Source: Paenibacillus sp. JNUCC-31 (lineage in GTDB: Bacteria > Bacillota > Bacilli > Paenibacillales > Paenibacillaceae). Taken from it: a stretch of 64,000 bases of DNA. The notes beneath the pieces were generated by a model, which was not told the origin of the DNA, made no database searches, and saw only the letters and a program-made list of their open reading frames with translations. Below, piece by piece: positions 1-8,941 of this stretch. Position numbers and translations under genes: made by a program. The stretch's first letter is position 1. Each line of letters starts with the position of its first letter. The stretch spans positions 3,782,001 to 3,846,000 of the forward strand of contig NZ_CP062165.1 of assembly GCF_014844075.1 (NCBI RefSeq), read 5' to 3'.

Positions 1-108
1 AAGGCTTTTGAATGAGTTGGATATCCAAGGGAGTTTAATCAATTAGACTCTATTGAAATTATAGGATAAAATGCTTGTACATGAAGGCAGTACGGAAAGG
101 AGGAGCGG

Positions 109-957
109 ATGGAAGGCATGAAAGGTGGACTTGTACGTTTACGCGCATTAATGGATGACTTGACTCCGTCGGAACGAAAGATTGGAGCTTACATTCTGGA
201 TCATCCACAAGAGACGGTTCAGTCCTCGGTGGCACAGCTGTCTGAACGGAGCGGTGGCAGCCCGGCTGCCATTATCCGTCTCTGCAAATCGCTGGGTGTA
301 ACGGGTTTTCAGGAGCTGAAGCTGAAGATTGCCGGAGATCTGCAGACAGGTGAGCAATACCAATATACGGAGATTCGTCCCCAGGACTCCATGGAGAGCA
401 TTATTCAGCATGTGTCCGCAAACAATATTCAGTCGGTGAAGGATACCGTCCATATTTTGGACCCGCGTCTGGTGGAACAGGCAGTGGACGTGCTTCATCG
501 GGCGAAACGAATCTTTTTCTACGGGGTGGGGGCCTCCAACCTGATTGCGCTGGATGCACACTATAAGTTCATGCGAATCAATCGCACAAGCTTTTCGTTC
601 GCCGATCCGCATATGCAAATTTCGTCCGCAACGACGCTTCGCGAAGATGATGCGGTGGTATGTATCTCGTATTCAGGGGAGACTTCGAACGTGATCTCCT
701 GTCTGAAGCATGCTCGTGAAGGCGGCGCTGCAACGATTAGCATTACCAAGTGGGGGAGCAATACGCTCAGCAGTCTGGCGGATGTGCCCCTGATGATTAC
801 TTCCACCGAAAGCGATATCCGGAGCGGAGCAACTTCATCACGGATTGCGCAGTTGAACGTGATCGACATTTTGTATCTGGCGATTGCCAGCCGCGACTAC
901 AACCAGTCGGTGGAATATTTGGAGAAGAGCCGGCAGGCTATTCTGGAGCATAAGTGA
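109..957 (+). CDS. murR: MurR/RpiR-family transcriptional regulator
   Basis: A 282-residue protein with an N-terminal RpiR-type helix-turn-helix (about residues 1-77) and a C-terminal SIS sugar-phosphate-binding domain (about 120-255, with FYGVGASN and SYSGETSN). RpiR proteins sense phosphosugars; beside murQ the likely ligand is MurNAc-6-phosphate, by analogy with MurR of other bacteria. The start is placed after an AAGGAGGAG ribosome binding site. The gene converges on murQ, with terminators for both strands between them. The MurNAc ligand is inferred from context only; a GlcNAc-6-P or other hexose-phosphate sensor is possible. Confidence 0.85.
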   Translation: MEGMKGGLVRLRALMDDLTPSERKIGAYILDHPQETVQSSVAQLSERSGGSPAAIIRLCKSLGVTGFQELKLKIAGDLQTGEQYQYTEIRPQDSMESIIQHVSANNIQSVKDTVHILDPRLVEQAVDVLHRAKRIFFYGVGASNLIALDAHYKFMRINRTSFSFADPHMQISSATTLREDDAVVCISYSGETSNVISCLKHAREGGAATISITKWGSNTLSSLADVPLMITSTESDIRSGATSSRIAQLNVIDILYLAIASRDYNQSVEYLEKSRQAILEHK

Positions 958-970
958 AGTAGAACCATAT

Positions 971-1012
971 GAATCCCCTTTCTGTTTATACATACAGGAG
1001 GGGATTTTTTGA
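971..1012 (+). terminator. Rho-independent terminator of murR
   Basis: An inverted repeat AATCCCCT / AGGGGATT closes a short loop and is followed by TTTTTT. It lies just after the murR stop codon. Confidence 0.8.
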
Positions 1013-1035
1013 CGAGAATTATATCCGCTTTTAGA

Positions 1036-1078
1036 ATAAAAAAATTATAAAAAGAACCCAGACTAATGTCGGGCTCTT
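1036..1078 (-). terminator. Terminator of the murK-murQ transcript
   Basis: Read on the minus strand, AGAGCCC pairs with GGGTTCT (one G-U) and is followed by a T-rich run. It lies just beyond the murQ stop. Confidence 0.65.
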
Positions 1079-1111
1079 CTCTTTCAACCTCTAGAAATAC
1101 CTCTGCATGGC

Positions 1112-2017
1112 TCAGGAAGGCCCTGCAATGGCGCTGCGGACAAATCCGTCAACCAGATCCAGCCTGCGCTGGGCTTCCACCGCGTCCACGCCTGCCATCA
1201 GCATGACGATTGCCGTTTTTACATGACCGTCTGCGCCGGCAAAAGCCTGTTCAATGTCCGCTTCATTCGCTCCGGTTGCCAGATGGATCATGCGTTTGGC
1301 CCGATGGACAAGCTTCTCATTGGAAGGATTCAGATCGACCATGAAATTACGGTAAACCTTGCCCAGACGAATCATGGCGGTCGTGGTCAGCATGTTCAGA
1401 ATCATTTTCTGGGCGCTGCCTGCCTTCATACGTGTAGAACCCATGACAACCTCCGGGCCAACAACAGCCTCGATGCTTACATCTGCCAGTAGGGTCATCG
1501 GTGTACCTGCGTTGTTACTCAGACTGATCACAGTAGCTCCGATCTTTTTGGCGTGTCTCATCGCACCCAGCACATACGGCGTTCGCCCACTGGCGGCAAT
1601 GCCAACCACGACATCGTTTTCGTCCAATCCATGTTCATCCAGGTCCGCAGCTCCTAATTCTTCGCTATCTTCAGCACCTTCCACCGGGTCTTTCACTGCC
1701 CGGAATCCTCCTGCAATAATGCCCTGCACCATAGAGGGAGGGGTTCCATAAGTTGGCGGACATTCTGAAGCGTCAAGTATCCCCAAACGTCCACTGGTAC
1801 CTGCACCTACATAGAACAGCCTGCCGCCGGACTGGAATGCCTTCAATATGCGGTCCGCCGCTTGGGCAATGACCGGGATCAGGGGCTGAATGAGCTCTGC
1901 AATCCGTTGATCTTCCTTATTGATCAGTTCCATAATTTCTGCCGTTGGCAATTCATCTATGTGATCCGTTAGTGGATTGGGTTGTTCCGTTAATAATGAG
2001 TTCAGCATGTGATTCAT
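1112..2017 (-). CDS. murQ: N-acetylmuramic acid 6-phosphate etherase
   Basis: Cytoplasmic MurQ cleaves the D-lactyl ether of MurNAc-6-phosphate to GlcNAc-6-phosphate and D-lactate, the committed step of MurNAc salvage. The protein has the usual length (301 aa) and a SIS fold with GAGTSGRLGILDASECPPT near residues 60-78 (containing a catalytic-type Glu), AASGRTPY, and the MurQ signature MGSTRMKAGSAQK. The frame is open 12 codons further upstream, but AAGGAGG sits 8 nt before the ATG at 2017, which I take as the start. It follows the kinase gene by 22 nt on the same strand, so kinase then etherase are translated in pathway order. Confidence 0.95.
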   Translation of the reverse strand: MNHMLNSLLTEQPNPLTDHIDELPTAEIMELINKEDQRIAELIQPLIPVIAQAADRILKAFQSGGRLFYVGAGTSGRLGILDASECPPTYGTPPSMVQGIIAGGFRAVKDPVEGAEDSEELGAADLDEHGLDENDVVVGIAASGRTPYVLGAMRHAKKIGATVISLSNNAGTPMTLLADVSIEAVVGPEVVMGSTRMKAGSAQKMILNMLTTTAMIRLGKVYRNFMVDLNPSNEKLVHRAKRMIHLATGANEADIEQAFAGADGHVKTAIVMLMAGVDAVEAQRRLDLVDGFVRSAIAGPS

Positions 2018-2039
2018 CTGTATGGCCTCCTTCTCTCTT

Positions 2040-3002
2040 TTAAAATGATACATTCAGGGAACGGCGTCTTCTTGCCAGCAGTGCTGCACCTACCGATGGA
2101 GCAGGGGCATCTTCACGATATACAAATTCCAACTCTCCATAATATCCCGATAACTTCTGGATAAATGTATTTCGGAAAAGCTCAGCGTATCGAAACAGCG
2201 ACCCGGACAGGACAACCTGAGTAGATGCAAATTCAGGATGACGGGCAATCAACGCTTTGGCGGTATCCGCCAATTGTAGAGCTTCATCGATGATCAGTGC
2301 CCGAGCAACCTCATCCCCCGAATCAGCAGCTTCTATAGCAAGACGGGCGATGGATGCTGTCTCGCTTTTGCCCCAATCAGCCTGGTACACCCGCGCCTTT
2401 AGCCCGGATATATCCCTAAGGTTCAGCTTCTGTATAAGAAGCGGAGTTAACCGGGTTGGAGGGAGAATGCCGTCATAGCTCTGCATGACTGCTTGAAGCA
2501 CACGTTGTCCAATACGATATCCGCTCCCCTCATCTCCGAGCAGATGACCCCAGCCTCCTGCCCGGTACCGTTCTCCTTCCAGCGTAAATCCGTACACGAT
2601 GGACCCTGTTCCAGAGATGCACAATACACCGTGAGTATGTCCGAGAGAGGCCATCAGGGCAATCTCTCCTTCGGATACAACCCAGACAGGACAGCTTTCT
2701 GATCCCTGTCGATTACGACTCTTCATATAGTTATTTACTGCGTCGGATATAAGTTGCCGTTCTTGAACTGTATCTACACCTGACATGCCGAGGCATATAC
2801 CTTCACAATTTGTCGATAAATCACTTTTTAGATTAAATAGCTGTTCCAGCACTCGTTGCAGTTCGGAAAGGGCCTGTTCCAGTGGTACGCTGTGAGGATT
2901 CGTGGGACCGCCGCTGAGCCGGGCGAGAATTTCGCCAGATTCAGAAATGATTGCTGCATCAGTATTGGTACCGCCTCCATCCACGCCTACATATACTCGC
3001 AA
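2040..3002 (-). CDS. murK: BadF/BadG/BcrA/BcrD-family amino-sugar kinase (MurNAc/GlcNAc kinase, MurK-like)
   Basis: A 320-residue ASKHA-fold kinase with the phosphate-1 motif DGGGTNTDA at the N-terminus and GTGSIVYG in the second ATP-binding loop. This is the family of eukaryotic N-acetylglucosamine kinase and clostridial MurK, which phosphorylates MurNAc and GlcNAc. Directly upstream of murQ it would turn imported or enzymatically released MurNAc into MurNAc-6-P, replacing the PTS component MurP used in Bacillus subtilis. The start is a TTG codon with GAGGTG seven nucleotides upstream. Preference for MurNAc over GlcNAc cannot be told from sequence. Confidence 0.82.
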   Translation of the reverse strand: MRVYVGVDGGGTNTDAAIISESGEILARLSGGPTNPHSVPLEQALSELQRVLEQLFNLKSDLSTNCEGICLGMSGVDTVQERQLISDAVNNYMKSRNRQGSESCPVWVVSEGEIALMASLGHTHGVLCISGTGSIVYGFTLEGERYRAGGWGHLLGDEGSGYRIGQRVLQAVMQSYDGILPPTRLTPLLIQKLNLRDISGLKARVYQADWGKSETASIARLAIEAADSGDEVARALIIDEALQLADTAKALIARHPEFASTQVVLSGSLFRYAELFRNTFIQKLSGYYGELEFVYREDAPAPSVGAALLARRRRSLNVSF

Positions 3003-3065
3003 AGTGGCTCACCTCGATTGCTTGAGTTTTCTTTTTACATAGTATAGAGGCATAAAATGAAAAAG

Positions 3066-3180
3066 TAAAATTAAATTTTATAATTAAAAATAATGTTGAA
3101 TTTTTATTTCATAGCTCATATAATGAACTCAATCTACAATTTTGGAAGGAATTAATACTGTTAATGTCAACTAAGTTGAC
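3066..3180. promoter_or_regulatory. Divergent control region with AT-rich palindromes
   Basis: The 360-base gap between murK and the solute-binding-protein gene holds a perfect 15-base palindrome TAAAATTAAATTTTA (3066-3080), a near-palindrome TGAATTTTTATTTCA (3097-3111) and a perfect palindrome GTCAACTAAGTTGAC (3166-3180). AT-rich TGAA...TTCA dyads are plausible RpiR-type operators. It is a natural place for the neighbouring regulator to control both divergent transcripts. Binding is inference. Confidence 0.45.
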
Positions 3181-3362
3181 GCTATATTGCATTTAAGAGA
3201 TTAATCCTGCGTACGTTCAGGTCTAATCCATAAGGGAGGTGCATTTTCCTTACTGCCACGCTCAATAGTCTGTTAAGCCGTTTAAGGATGGATGATTTCA
3301 AAAGGGGTAGCATGGTTAGGCAATGCAATTATCGGGAGACGACACGCGAAGGAGATGACGGG

Positions 3363-4715
3363 ATGAAAAAGAAGGGTCTGGTATGGGCAATGTTGTTGAT
3401 GATGGTCATGGTTACTGCCTGCGGGAATAGCGGGGGTGCTGCTTCAGATGATCCCAATGCAGAAGATACGGTGACCGTATGGACGTATCCAGTACATGGG
3501 ACATATGAAGATGAACTGAAGGATCTGATCGTTGATTTCAATAAAGAACACCCAAATATTACCGTGAAGACGGAAATGCTCTCCTGGGCGGAAGGGCCCA
3601 AAAAATTCGATGTCGCTTTGAACGCGGGCAACCCGCCGGATCTTTACTTTCATAGTGTAGACGGCACATATGTGAATACAGGATTGGCACTTGAGCTGGA
3701 CAGCTACCTGACACCTGAGATCAAGGATGACTATCTGCCAGGTACGCTTGAATTAGGTCAGATCCAAGGGAAACAGTACGGACTGCCGTTGTATCAATTC
3801 CAATGGGCATGGGGCGGCAACAAACGCATTCTCGAGGAAGCGGGCATGGACTGGAAATCGATTCAGCAAAATGGCTGGACCTGGTCCGAATTCAACGCTG
3901 CCGCAGCCAAGCTGACCAAAACGCTGGATGGCGGGGCTAAACAATATGCACTGGTTACCGACGGAACCTCGCTTGATTTCATTGAAATGCTGTCCCGAAA
4001 CAACGGCATGATTGACGTTCTCGACAAAGCCGGCACGTTCCAATGGAATGATGGCCGTATTCTGGATACGCTCACTTTTATCAAAAATCTGATGGATCAA
4101 GGGTATATGCCGAAGGAAACGGCTGCACTTGCTCCAGCCAAACGGACGGATATGTTCTACGCCGGTGAAACGGCGATCATCTCCAAAGCGATTCCTTATT
4201 ATGATGTGATGATTCAGAACCGCAACAAGGATATTGATGACGGCAAGGTACAAGGAGAGAAAATTGATTTTGTTCTGCTGCCTGTACCGCATAATGACGA
4301 TCAACCTGCGGCGACAACGATGGGCGGCGAAGGATATGTAGCCTTCAAACAAAAGAAGGACAAAGGCGAGCAGCATGCCAAAAATACGTTCCTGGTGATG
4401 GAGGCGCTCAGTGGTGCCAAAGCAGGGAACTCGGCTAATGAATTGGCTCTTCCATTCGTAAGACAATCCCAGGTGGATCTGTTTAAAGGAAAAGAACTTG
4501 GTCAAGCGGATAATCTGGCTGCTGCGAAAGTCATGGCAGAGGATATTGCTATGCCGGTTGTACTGGAACTGGATATCGACAAAGCATCACAGCAAAAACA
4601 ATTCAAGGAACAAGTGGTGAAGCCTAACATTCAGGCACTGTTCTCGGGTGAGAAAACACCGGAGCAGATCGCAGAAGACTTCAAGAACAAAGGCCAGCAG
4701 ATGTTCGGACAATAA
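3363..4715 (+). CDS. ABC transporter sugar-binding lipoprotein
   Basis: A 450-residue extracellular solute-binding protein of the carbohydrate (SBP_bac_1) type. A lipoprotein signal peptide ends in the lipobox VTAC at about residue 21, so the mature protein would be lipid-anchored outside the membrane. The frame is open from 3288, but GGAG before the ATG at 3363 and the MKKK signal start favour 3363. It is the first gene of a run with two permeases, an ATPase and the cell-wall hydrolases NamZ and NagZ. The ligand is therefore plausibly a MurNAc-containing saccharide or muropeptide fragment, although the sequence alone shows only a sugar-type binder. Confidence 0.88.
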   Translation: MKKKGLVWAMLLMMVMVTACGNSGGAASDDPNAEDTVTVWTYPVHGTYEDELKDLIVDFNKEHPNITVKTEMLSWAEGPKKFDVALNAGNPPDLYFHSVDGTYVNTGLALELDSYLTPEIKDDYLPGTLELGQIQGKQYGLPLYQFQWAWGGNKRILEEAGMDWKSIQQNGWTWSEFNAAAAKLTKTLDGGAKQYALVTDGTSLDFIEMLSRNNGMIDVLDKAGTFQWNDGRILDTLTFIKNLMDQGYMPKETAALAPAKRTDMFYAGETAIISKAIPYYDVMIQNRNKDIDDGKVQGEKIDFVLLPVPHNDDQPAATTMGGEGYVAFKQKKDKGEQHAKNTFLVMEALSGAKAGNSANELALPFVRQSQVDLFKGKELGQADNLAAAKVMAEDIAMPVVLELDIDKASQQKQFKEQVVKPNIQALFSGEKTPEQIAEDFKNKGQQMFGQ

Positions 4716-4770
4716 CTTGGACAATCAAACATAACGTATAACCACACTGATTAGGAGAGGAGGATTCGCC

Positions 4771-5694
4771 ATGCAGACCGCCCTTGCGCCAAAACCGTCT
4801 GTGCCTCGGACCTCCCGGGCTGCCCGGTTTTGGCGAGACTACGGGTGGGCGTATTTGTTCATTTTGGCGCCTGTCCTGCTGTTTCTCATTTTCACACTGT
4901 ATCCCGTTCTGACGGCTCTCGTGATGAGCTTCCAGAAATACAACATTATGAACTCGACGTGGGTTGGATTGGATAACTACGAGCGACTGGTGAAAGATGA
5001 GACGTTCTGGAAGTCGATTAAAAATACACTCATCTTTACGGTAGGTACCGTACCAGTCAACATCCTCATTACATTTGTGCTGTCCTACTTCATCTTCCAG
5101 ATGAAAAGCAAGTGGCAGACGTTCTTCAAAGCAACATTGTATCTGCCTGCGGTAGCATCCGGGGTAACGATTTCCATCGTATGGCTGGCGATCTTCGATC
5201 CAACCGATTCGGGACTGCTGAACCGCTTCCTCGGTCTGTTCGGCCTTGATCCGGTGATCTGGCTGGGCCAGTCGGGAACGGCACTATTTTCACTCATTCT
5301 GATGAACTGGCTCGGATCGCACGGAGCGGGTATTATCCTGTACCTGGCAGCCATGGGCGGTATTCCAAAGTCGTTGTACGAAGCGGCAGATATTGATCAT
5401 GCCAGCGGCTGGACCCAGTTCAGCAAAATTACATGGCCGCTCCTCAAACCAACGACGCTATATCTGCTCGTGACAGGTGTGATTACGTCCTTCCAGGTGT
5501 TCATCTCGGTATATCTGATGACACAGGGTGGGCCGAACTTTGCGACCACAACGATTGCTTACCTGATCTACGAGACGGCATTCAAGTTTTATGAGTTCGG
5601 ATTGGCTTCTGCACAGTCGTTCGTACTGGCGATTATCATCATTGTCATCTCCGTCATACAGTTCAAATATTTCTCCAGCGATATTGAGTATTAA
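4771..5694 (+). CDS. ABC sugar transporter permease (MalF/UgpA type)
   Basis: A 307-residue inner-membrane permease with six predicted transmembrane segments, the first near residues 28-50. The cytoplasmic EAA-type loop reads YEAADIDHASGWTQF, the contact site for the ATPase. AGGAGAGGAGG precedes the ATG. It follows the binding protein by 55 nt and precedes the second permease by 14 nt, so the two should form a heterodimeric channel for the same saccharide. Substrate is inferred only from the surrounding MurNAc salvage genes. Confidence 0.9.
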   Translation: MQTALAPKPSVPRTSRAARFWRDYGWAYLFILAPVLLFLIFTLYPVLTALVMSFQKYNIMNSTWVGLDNYERLVKDETFWKSIKNTLIFTVGTVPVNILITFVLSYFIFQMKSKWQTFFKATLYLPAVASGVTISIVWLAIFDPTDSGLLNRFLGLFGLDPVIWLGQSGTALFSLILMNWLGSHGAGIILYLAAMGGIPKSLYEAADIDHASGWTQFSKITWPLLKPTTLYLLVTGVITSFQVFISVYLMTQGGPNFATTTIAYLIYETAFKFYEFGLASAQSFVLAIIIIVISVIQFKYFSSDIEY

Positions 5695-5708
5695 GCATCC
5701 GGGGGTGA

Positions 5709-6551
5709 ATGAAATCCATGAAATCAACTCAGAAAAAGACACTGCTTGTTGTTGCATCCATTCTGCTGGTGGTCTGGGCACTGGTGACGGTCATTCCGAT
5801 GTACTGGATGCTGGTCGGTTCGGTGCAGGATAGTGCGATGTCGGCATCCTTCAAACCGCAGATGATCCCGGAGCAGCTGTCGTTATCACCATATGAGCGC
5901 TTTTTTGCCAAAACCGATGCCTGGCGCTGGTTATATAACTCGCTGCTTATCTCGGTCATTCTGACCGTGACGAATGTGTTCTTCGCCTCCCTGGCGGGAT
6001 ATGCGTTCGCCAAACTGAAATTCCCGGGAAGTCAGGCGGTATTCTGGACCTTACTGGGGACGATGATGATTCCGGCACAGGTGACACTGATTCCCTTGTA
6101 CATTCTGATGGTCAACGTGTTTGACATGGGGGATACGTATACGGCCATTATTCTGCCTGCGGCTGTCAGTGTGGGCAATATTTTCTTAATGAAACAGTTC
6201 ATGTCGACACTGCCCACATCGCTGATTCATGCGGCACGTATTGATGCATGCAGCGAGTTCGGCATCTTCTGGAAAGTGATTCTGCCGATGGCGAAGCCGG
6301 GGATCGCGGTGCTGGCGATATTCACGTTTGTCGCTTCGTGGAATGAATTTTTCTGGCCATTCCTGATCACTAATTCCAACGAGATGCGCACCGTTCAGGT
6401 GGGGCTGGCTTCGTTCGTATTTGCCGAATCAACGGACTTCGGCGCCATGATGGCAGGGGCAACGATTGGTGCACTGCCGATGATCATTCTGTTTTTCTCG
6501 CTGCAACGTTATTTCCTACAGGGCATTACGATCGGTGCGGTAAAAGGTTAA
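5709..6551 (+). CDS. ABC sugar transporter permease (MalG/UgpE type)
   Basis: A 280-residue permease with an N-terminal membrane segment, a conserved LAGYAFAKLKFPG region and an EAA loop around AARIDACSEFGIFWK. It partners the preceding MalF-type subunit. GGGGGTGA lies directly against the ATG at 5709 and nine bases before a second in-frame ATG at 5718, so translation may begin at 5718. An inverted-repeat element separates it from the ATPase gene. Confidence 0.9.
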   Translation: MKSMKSTQKKTLLVVASILLVVWALVTVIPMYWMLVGSVQDSAMSASFKPQMIPEQLSLSPYERFFAKTDAWRWLYNSLLISVILTVTNVFFASLAGYAFAKLKFPGSQAVFWTLLGTMMIPAQVTLIPLYILMVNVFDMGDTYTAIILPAAVSVGNIFLMKQFMSTLPTSLIHAARIDACSEFGIFWKVILPMAKPGIAVLAIFTFVASWNEFFWPFLITNSNEMRTVQVGLASFVFAESTDFGAMMAGATIGALPMIILFFSLQRYFLQGITIGAVKG

Positions 6552-6554
6552 CTC

Positions 6555-6652
6555 CTATATATGTTCAACTAAACATTTACACTAACAGCGATCGGAAGGT
6601 TGTTCTGTCATCGGAGTGCCAGTGTAAATAATCATTAGTTGAACTTATATAG
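6555..6652. repeat. Palindromic intergenic repeat with about 30-base arms (MITE-like)
   Basis: The left arm (6555-6583) and right arm (6621-6652) are imperfect reverse complements sharing blocks such as GTTCAACTAA and TTTACACT, around a 37-base loop. The outer ends read CTATATA and TATATAG. A solo half-copy occurs at 8193-8216. It sits inside the transporter operon between permease and ATPase genes, so its transcript would fold into a long hairpin. It has no coding capacity. Confidence 0.75.
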
Positions 6653-6688
6653 TTCAGGACAAGCGACAACGTAAAGGGGGATCTACCT

Positions 6689-7798
6689 ATGGCACGCGTG
6701 GAGTTTCGCCAAGTGCGCAAAGAATTCAAAGACGATCATAAAGGAACGTTCACGGCTGTGGCCGGCTCGGACTTTGTTATAGAAGATAAGGAATTCGTGG
6801 TTTTTGTGGGTCCTTCAGGTTGTGGCAAGACGACGTCACTGCGGATGATTGCGGGACTGGAAAAACAGACGAGTGGCGATATTGTCATCGGGGAACGGGT
6901 TGTGAACGATCTGCATCCGAAGGATCGGGATATCGCAATGGTATTTCAGGATTATGCACTCTATCCGCATATGACCATCCGTGAAAATTTGTCCTTTGGC
7001 CTGAAAAATCTCAAGAAGCCAAAGTCCTATATCGATGAAAAGGTACGGAACGCTGCCTCCATTCTGGGACTGGAAGCAATGCTGGAGCGCAAACCGCGCG
7101 AGCTGTCCGGTGGTCAACGCCAGCGTGTGGCGGTGGGCCGGGCAATCGTCCGTGATCCGCAGGTGTTTCTGTTTGACGAGCCGCTCTCCAATCTGGATGC
7201 CAAGCTGCGGGTGCAGATGCGGGTGGAATTGGGTGAACTGCATAAACGGCTCGGTGCCACGATTGTATACGTCACGCATGATCAGGTGGAGGCCATGACA
7301 CTCGGGGAGCGCATCGTGGTCATGAATCATGGAGATATTCAGCAGGTAGCTTCACCGAAAGAACTGTATGCGAGTCCGCGCAATATGTTTGTTGCCGGAT
7401 TTATCGGTTCCCCGGCGATGAACTTCATTGATGCCCGGATCGAAGGTACACAGGTCGTCGTGGAGGGAACATCCTTCACCTTGCCAGAGGATGTACTCGC
7501 TCGTCTTCAGGGTTATCAGGGTAGGCAGGTGATTATGGGCCTGCGTCCAGAGCATATTTTTGGTGACGACGTCGCTCCGAATATCCCGACAGATCATATG
7601 CTGAAGGCGCGGGTCCAGGTAGTGGAGCACCTGGGTTCCGAGAATCTGGTGTATTTCCATTCGGGTGCCCGTACTGTTACGGCTAAGGTCCACCCGGAAA
7701 CACATGCTTATGTAGGCATGGACAAAAATTTTGTACTGGACCTGCGTAAGGCGCACTTTTTTGACCCGGAGACGGAATTGGCGATTGGACGGGAGTAA
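6689..7798 (+). CDS. ABC transporter ATP-binding protein (MsmK/UgpC/MalK type)
   Basis: A 369-residue ATPase with Walker A GPSGCGKTTS near residue 40, Q-loop, signature LSGGQRQRVAVGRA near 135, Walker B FLFDEPLSNLD, the switch histidine in VTHDQVEAM, and a C-terminal TOBE-type regulatory domain (about 240-369). AAGGGGG precedes the ATG. In many Firmicutes one shared MsmX/MsmK-type ATPase serves several importers. Finding it in this operon suggests it powers the adjacent importer, but it could also serve the second sugar importer at 55.4-59.2 kb, which has no ATPase gene of its own. Confidence 0.93.
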   Translation: MARVEFRQVRKEFKDDHKGTFTAVAGSDFVIEDKEFVVFVGPSGCGKTTSLRMIAGLEKQTSGDIVIGERVVNDLHPKDRDIAMVFQDYALYPHMTIRENLSFGLKNLKKPKSYIDEKVRNAASILGLEAMLERKPRELSGGQRQRVAVGRAIVRDPQVFLFDEPLSNLDAKLRVQMRVELGELHKRLGATIVYVTHDQVEAMTLGERIVVMNHGDIQQVASPKELYASPRNMFVAGFIGSPAMNFIDARIEGTQVVVEGTSFTLPEDVLARLQGYQGRQVIMGLRPEHIFGDDVAPNIPTDHMLKARVQVVEHLGSENLVYFHSGARTVTAKVHPETHAYVGMDKNFVLDLRKAHFFDPETELAIGRE

Positions 7799-7800
7799 GC

Positions 7801-8139
7801 GGGGCTGTTCTAAAAGCAATGAGCGTGAATGTGTACTATTCTTTGCTCGTTATGATTTTGTTTTAAGGAACCTTACACACGTTATTCGCTCCCATTTGCA
7901 CCGGTTTGAAATGTAACGAATCACAGAGACGTTATTTACTCGAGGATGTTGTTTTTTAGGCTCTGACGCCTTGTTTGTACCGAAATAACGGCACTGAAGT
8001 TCGTTAAAATTAGCATGCCTCGAAAATCCGTCGTTTAAGGTGCGGTAGATTCGTTAGCACGTTGCAAGTTGGGTACAACATACTAACCGGCGGTGCTGTC
8101 AAGCCAACCGAAATGGGGAGCCCTTTTAAGACAGCCCTT
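7801..8139. repeat. Dispersed intergenic element, copy 1 (AACGAATC family)
   Basis: This fills the gap between the ATPase and the membrane-protein gene. The ends are inverted: GGGCTGTTCTAAAA at the left and the complement of GGGCTGTCTTAAAA at the right. Inside are TGTAACGAATC, AGACGTTAT, CTGACGCC, GTTCGTTAA, TTTAAGGTGC and TTAGCAC. The same blocks recur in the same order at 11987-12279, and related motifs at 60715-60945. No open frame or transposase is present. Confidence 0.7.
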
Positions 8140-8192
8140 GTAGGCGAACGCTTCGCTTCTCCAGATTTGTTCTGTTTTCTCCGTTATCGTAT

Positions 8193-8216
8193 AAATGTTT
8201 AGTCCAACTTATATAG
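8193..8216. repeat. Solo half-copy of the palindromic repeat at 6555-6652
   Basis: This 24-base block ends in CAACTTATATAG and matches the reverse complement of the left arm at 6555-6578 at all but about two positions. It lies immediately 5' of the ribosome binding site of the next gene. Confidence 0.65.
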
Positions 8217-8230
8217 AAGGGAGAATAAAA

Positions 8231-8941
8231 ATGCGTAAGCTGAGTGAAGTGTTGGTCAAGTCGGGGGCGGAAATCTATCGGGATATTATTCCGGTCGCCC
8301 TGTACAGTATTGTCAGCTCCATCGTGCTGGTGCCCGTTCTAATGTTTGCTCCGCTACCGATCGCGGTGTTACTGCTGGCCGTGATGTATATGCCAATCCT
8401 GTTTGGTGTCAGTTATGCCGTACATCACAGGCTGGAACGAAGGGAACGCCGCAACGGGCTTAAGGATATTTGGAACGGAACGATGAAAGGATTTATCCCT
8501 GGAGGGGCAGTAGGTGTGCTTTTCGCCTTGCTTGGCTTCATTCTCTGGTCAACCTGGTGGTATTACGGCGGACAGGGCGGGATTACAGGTACAGCGGTGA
8601 GCATGTTCCAAACATTCTTTGTCCTCATGGCGTTGATGTCGCAGTTCTATACCTGGCAGCTTGTCTTGCAAAAGAACATGGGCATCTTTCAGGCGATGGG
8701 GGAAAGTGTGAAGCTATTCTTCCGTCATCCGGGGTACACGATGGGAGCCTGTTTTCAGGCATTATGTCTAACGGCCCTGTTGATGCTGACGGTTGTTGGC
8801 TTCGGAGCGTTGTTCGCGGGCATGTTTGCCATCTATCAGTATAAGGTCGCCCTTAATGTGCTCGAACCTGAAGAGGAACCTGTCCCATCCAGCGGCAATG
8901 ACCACCAACATGGCGGGTGGATAAGTCAGGGGAATGTGTAA
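8231..8941 (+). CDS. Multi-pass membrane protein of unknown function (YesL/DUF624-like layout)
   Basis: A 236-residue integral membrane protein with about five to six hydrophobic segments (near residues 20-40, 45-65, 95-115, 130-150 and 180-210) and basic intervening loops such as RRERRNG. I do not recognise a catalytic motif. The overall layout resembles YesL-type (DUF624) proteins that often sit in sugar-transport operons, but this is only a resemblance. AGAAGGGAG supports the ATG at 8231 rather than the upstream in-frame ATG. Its stop overlaps the namZ start (TAATG), implying translational coupling and a role tied to MurNAc salvage. Confidence 0.7.
   Translation: MRKLSEVLVKSGAEIYRDIIPVALYSIVSSIVLVPVLMFAPLPIAVLLLAVMYMPILFGVSYAVHHRLERRERRNGLKDIWNGTMKGFIPGGAVGVLFALLGFILWSTWWYYGGQGGITGTAVSMFQTFFVLMALMSQFYTWQLVLQKNMGIFQAMGESVKLFFRHPGYTMGACFQALCLTALLMLTVVGFGALFAGMFAIYQYKVALNVLEPEEEPVPSSGNDHQHGGWISQGNV

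Noticed and set aside
3753..4505. 250-codon open frame antisense to the first sugar-binding lipoprotein gene
   Set aside because: Shadow of a well-supported gene; low-complexity basic/aromatic composition, no family motif and no ribosome binding site.
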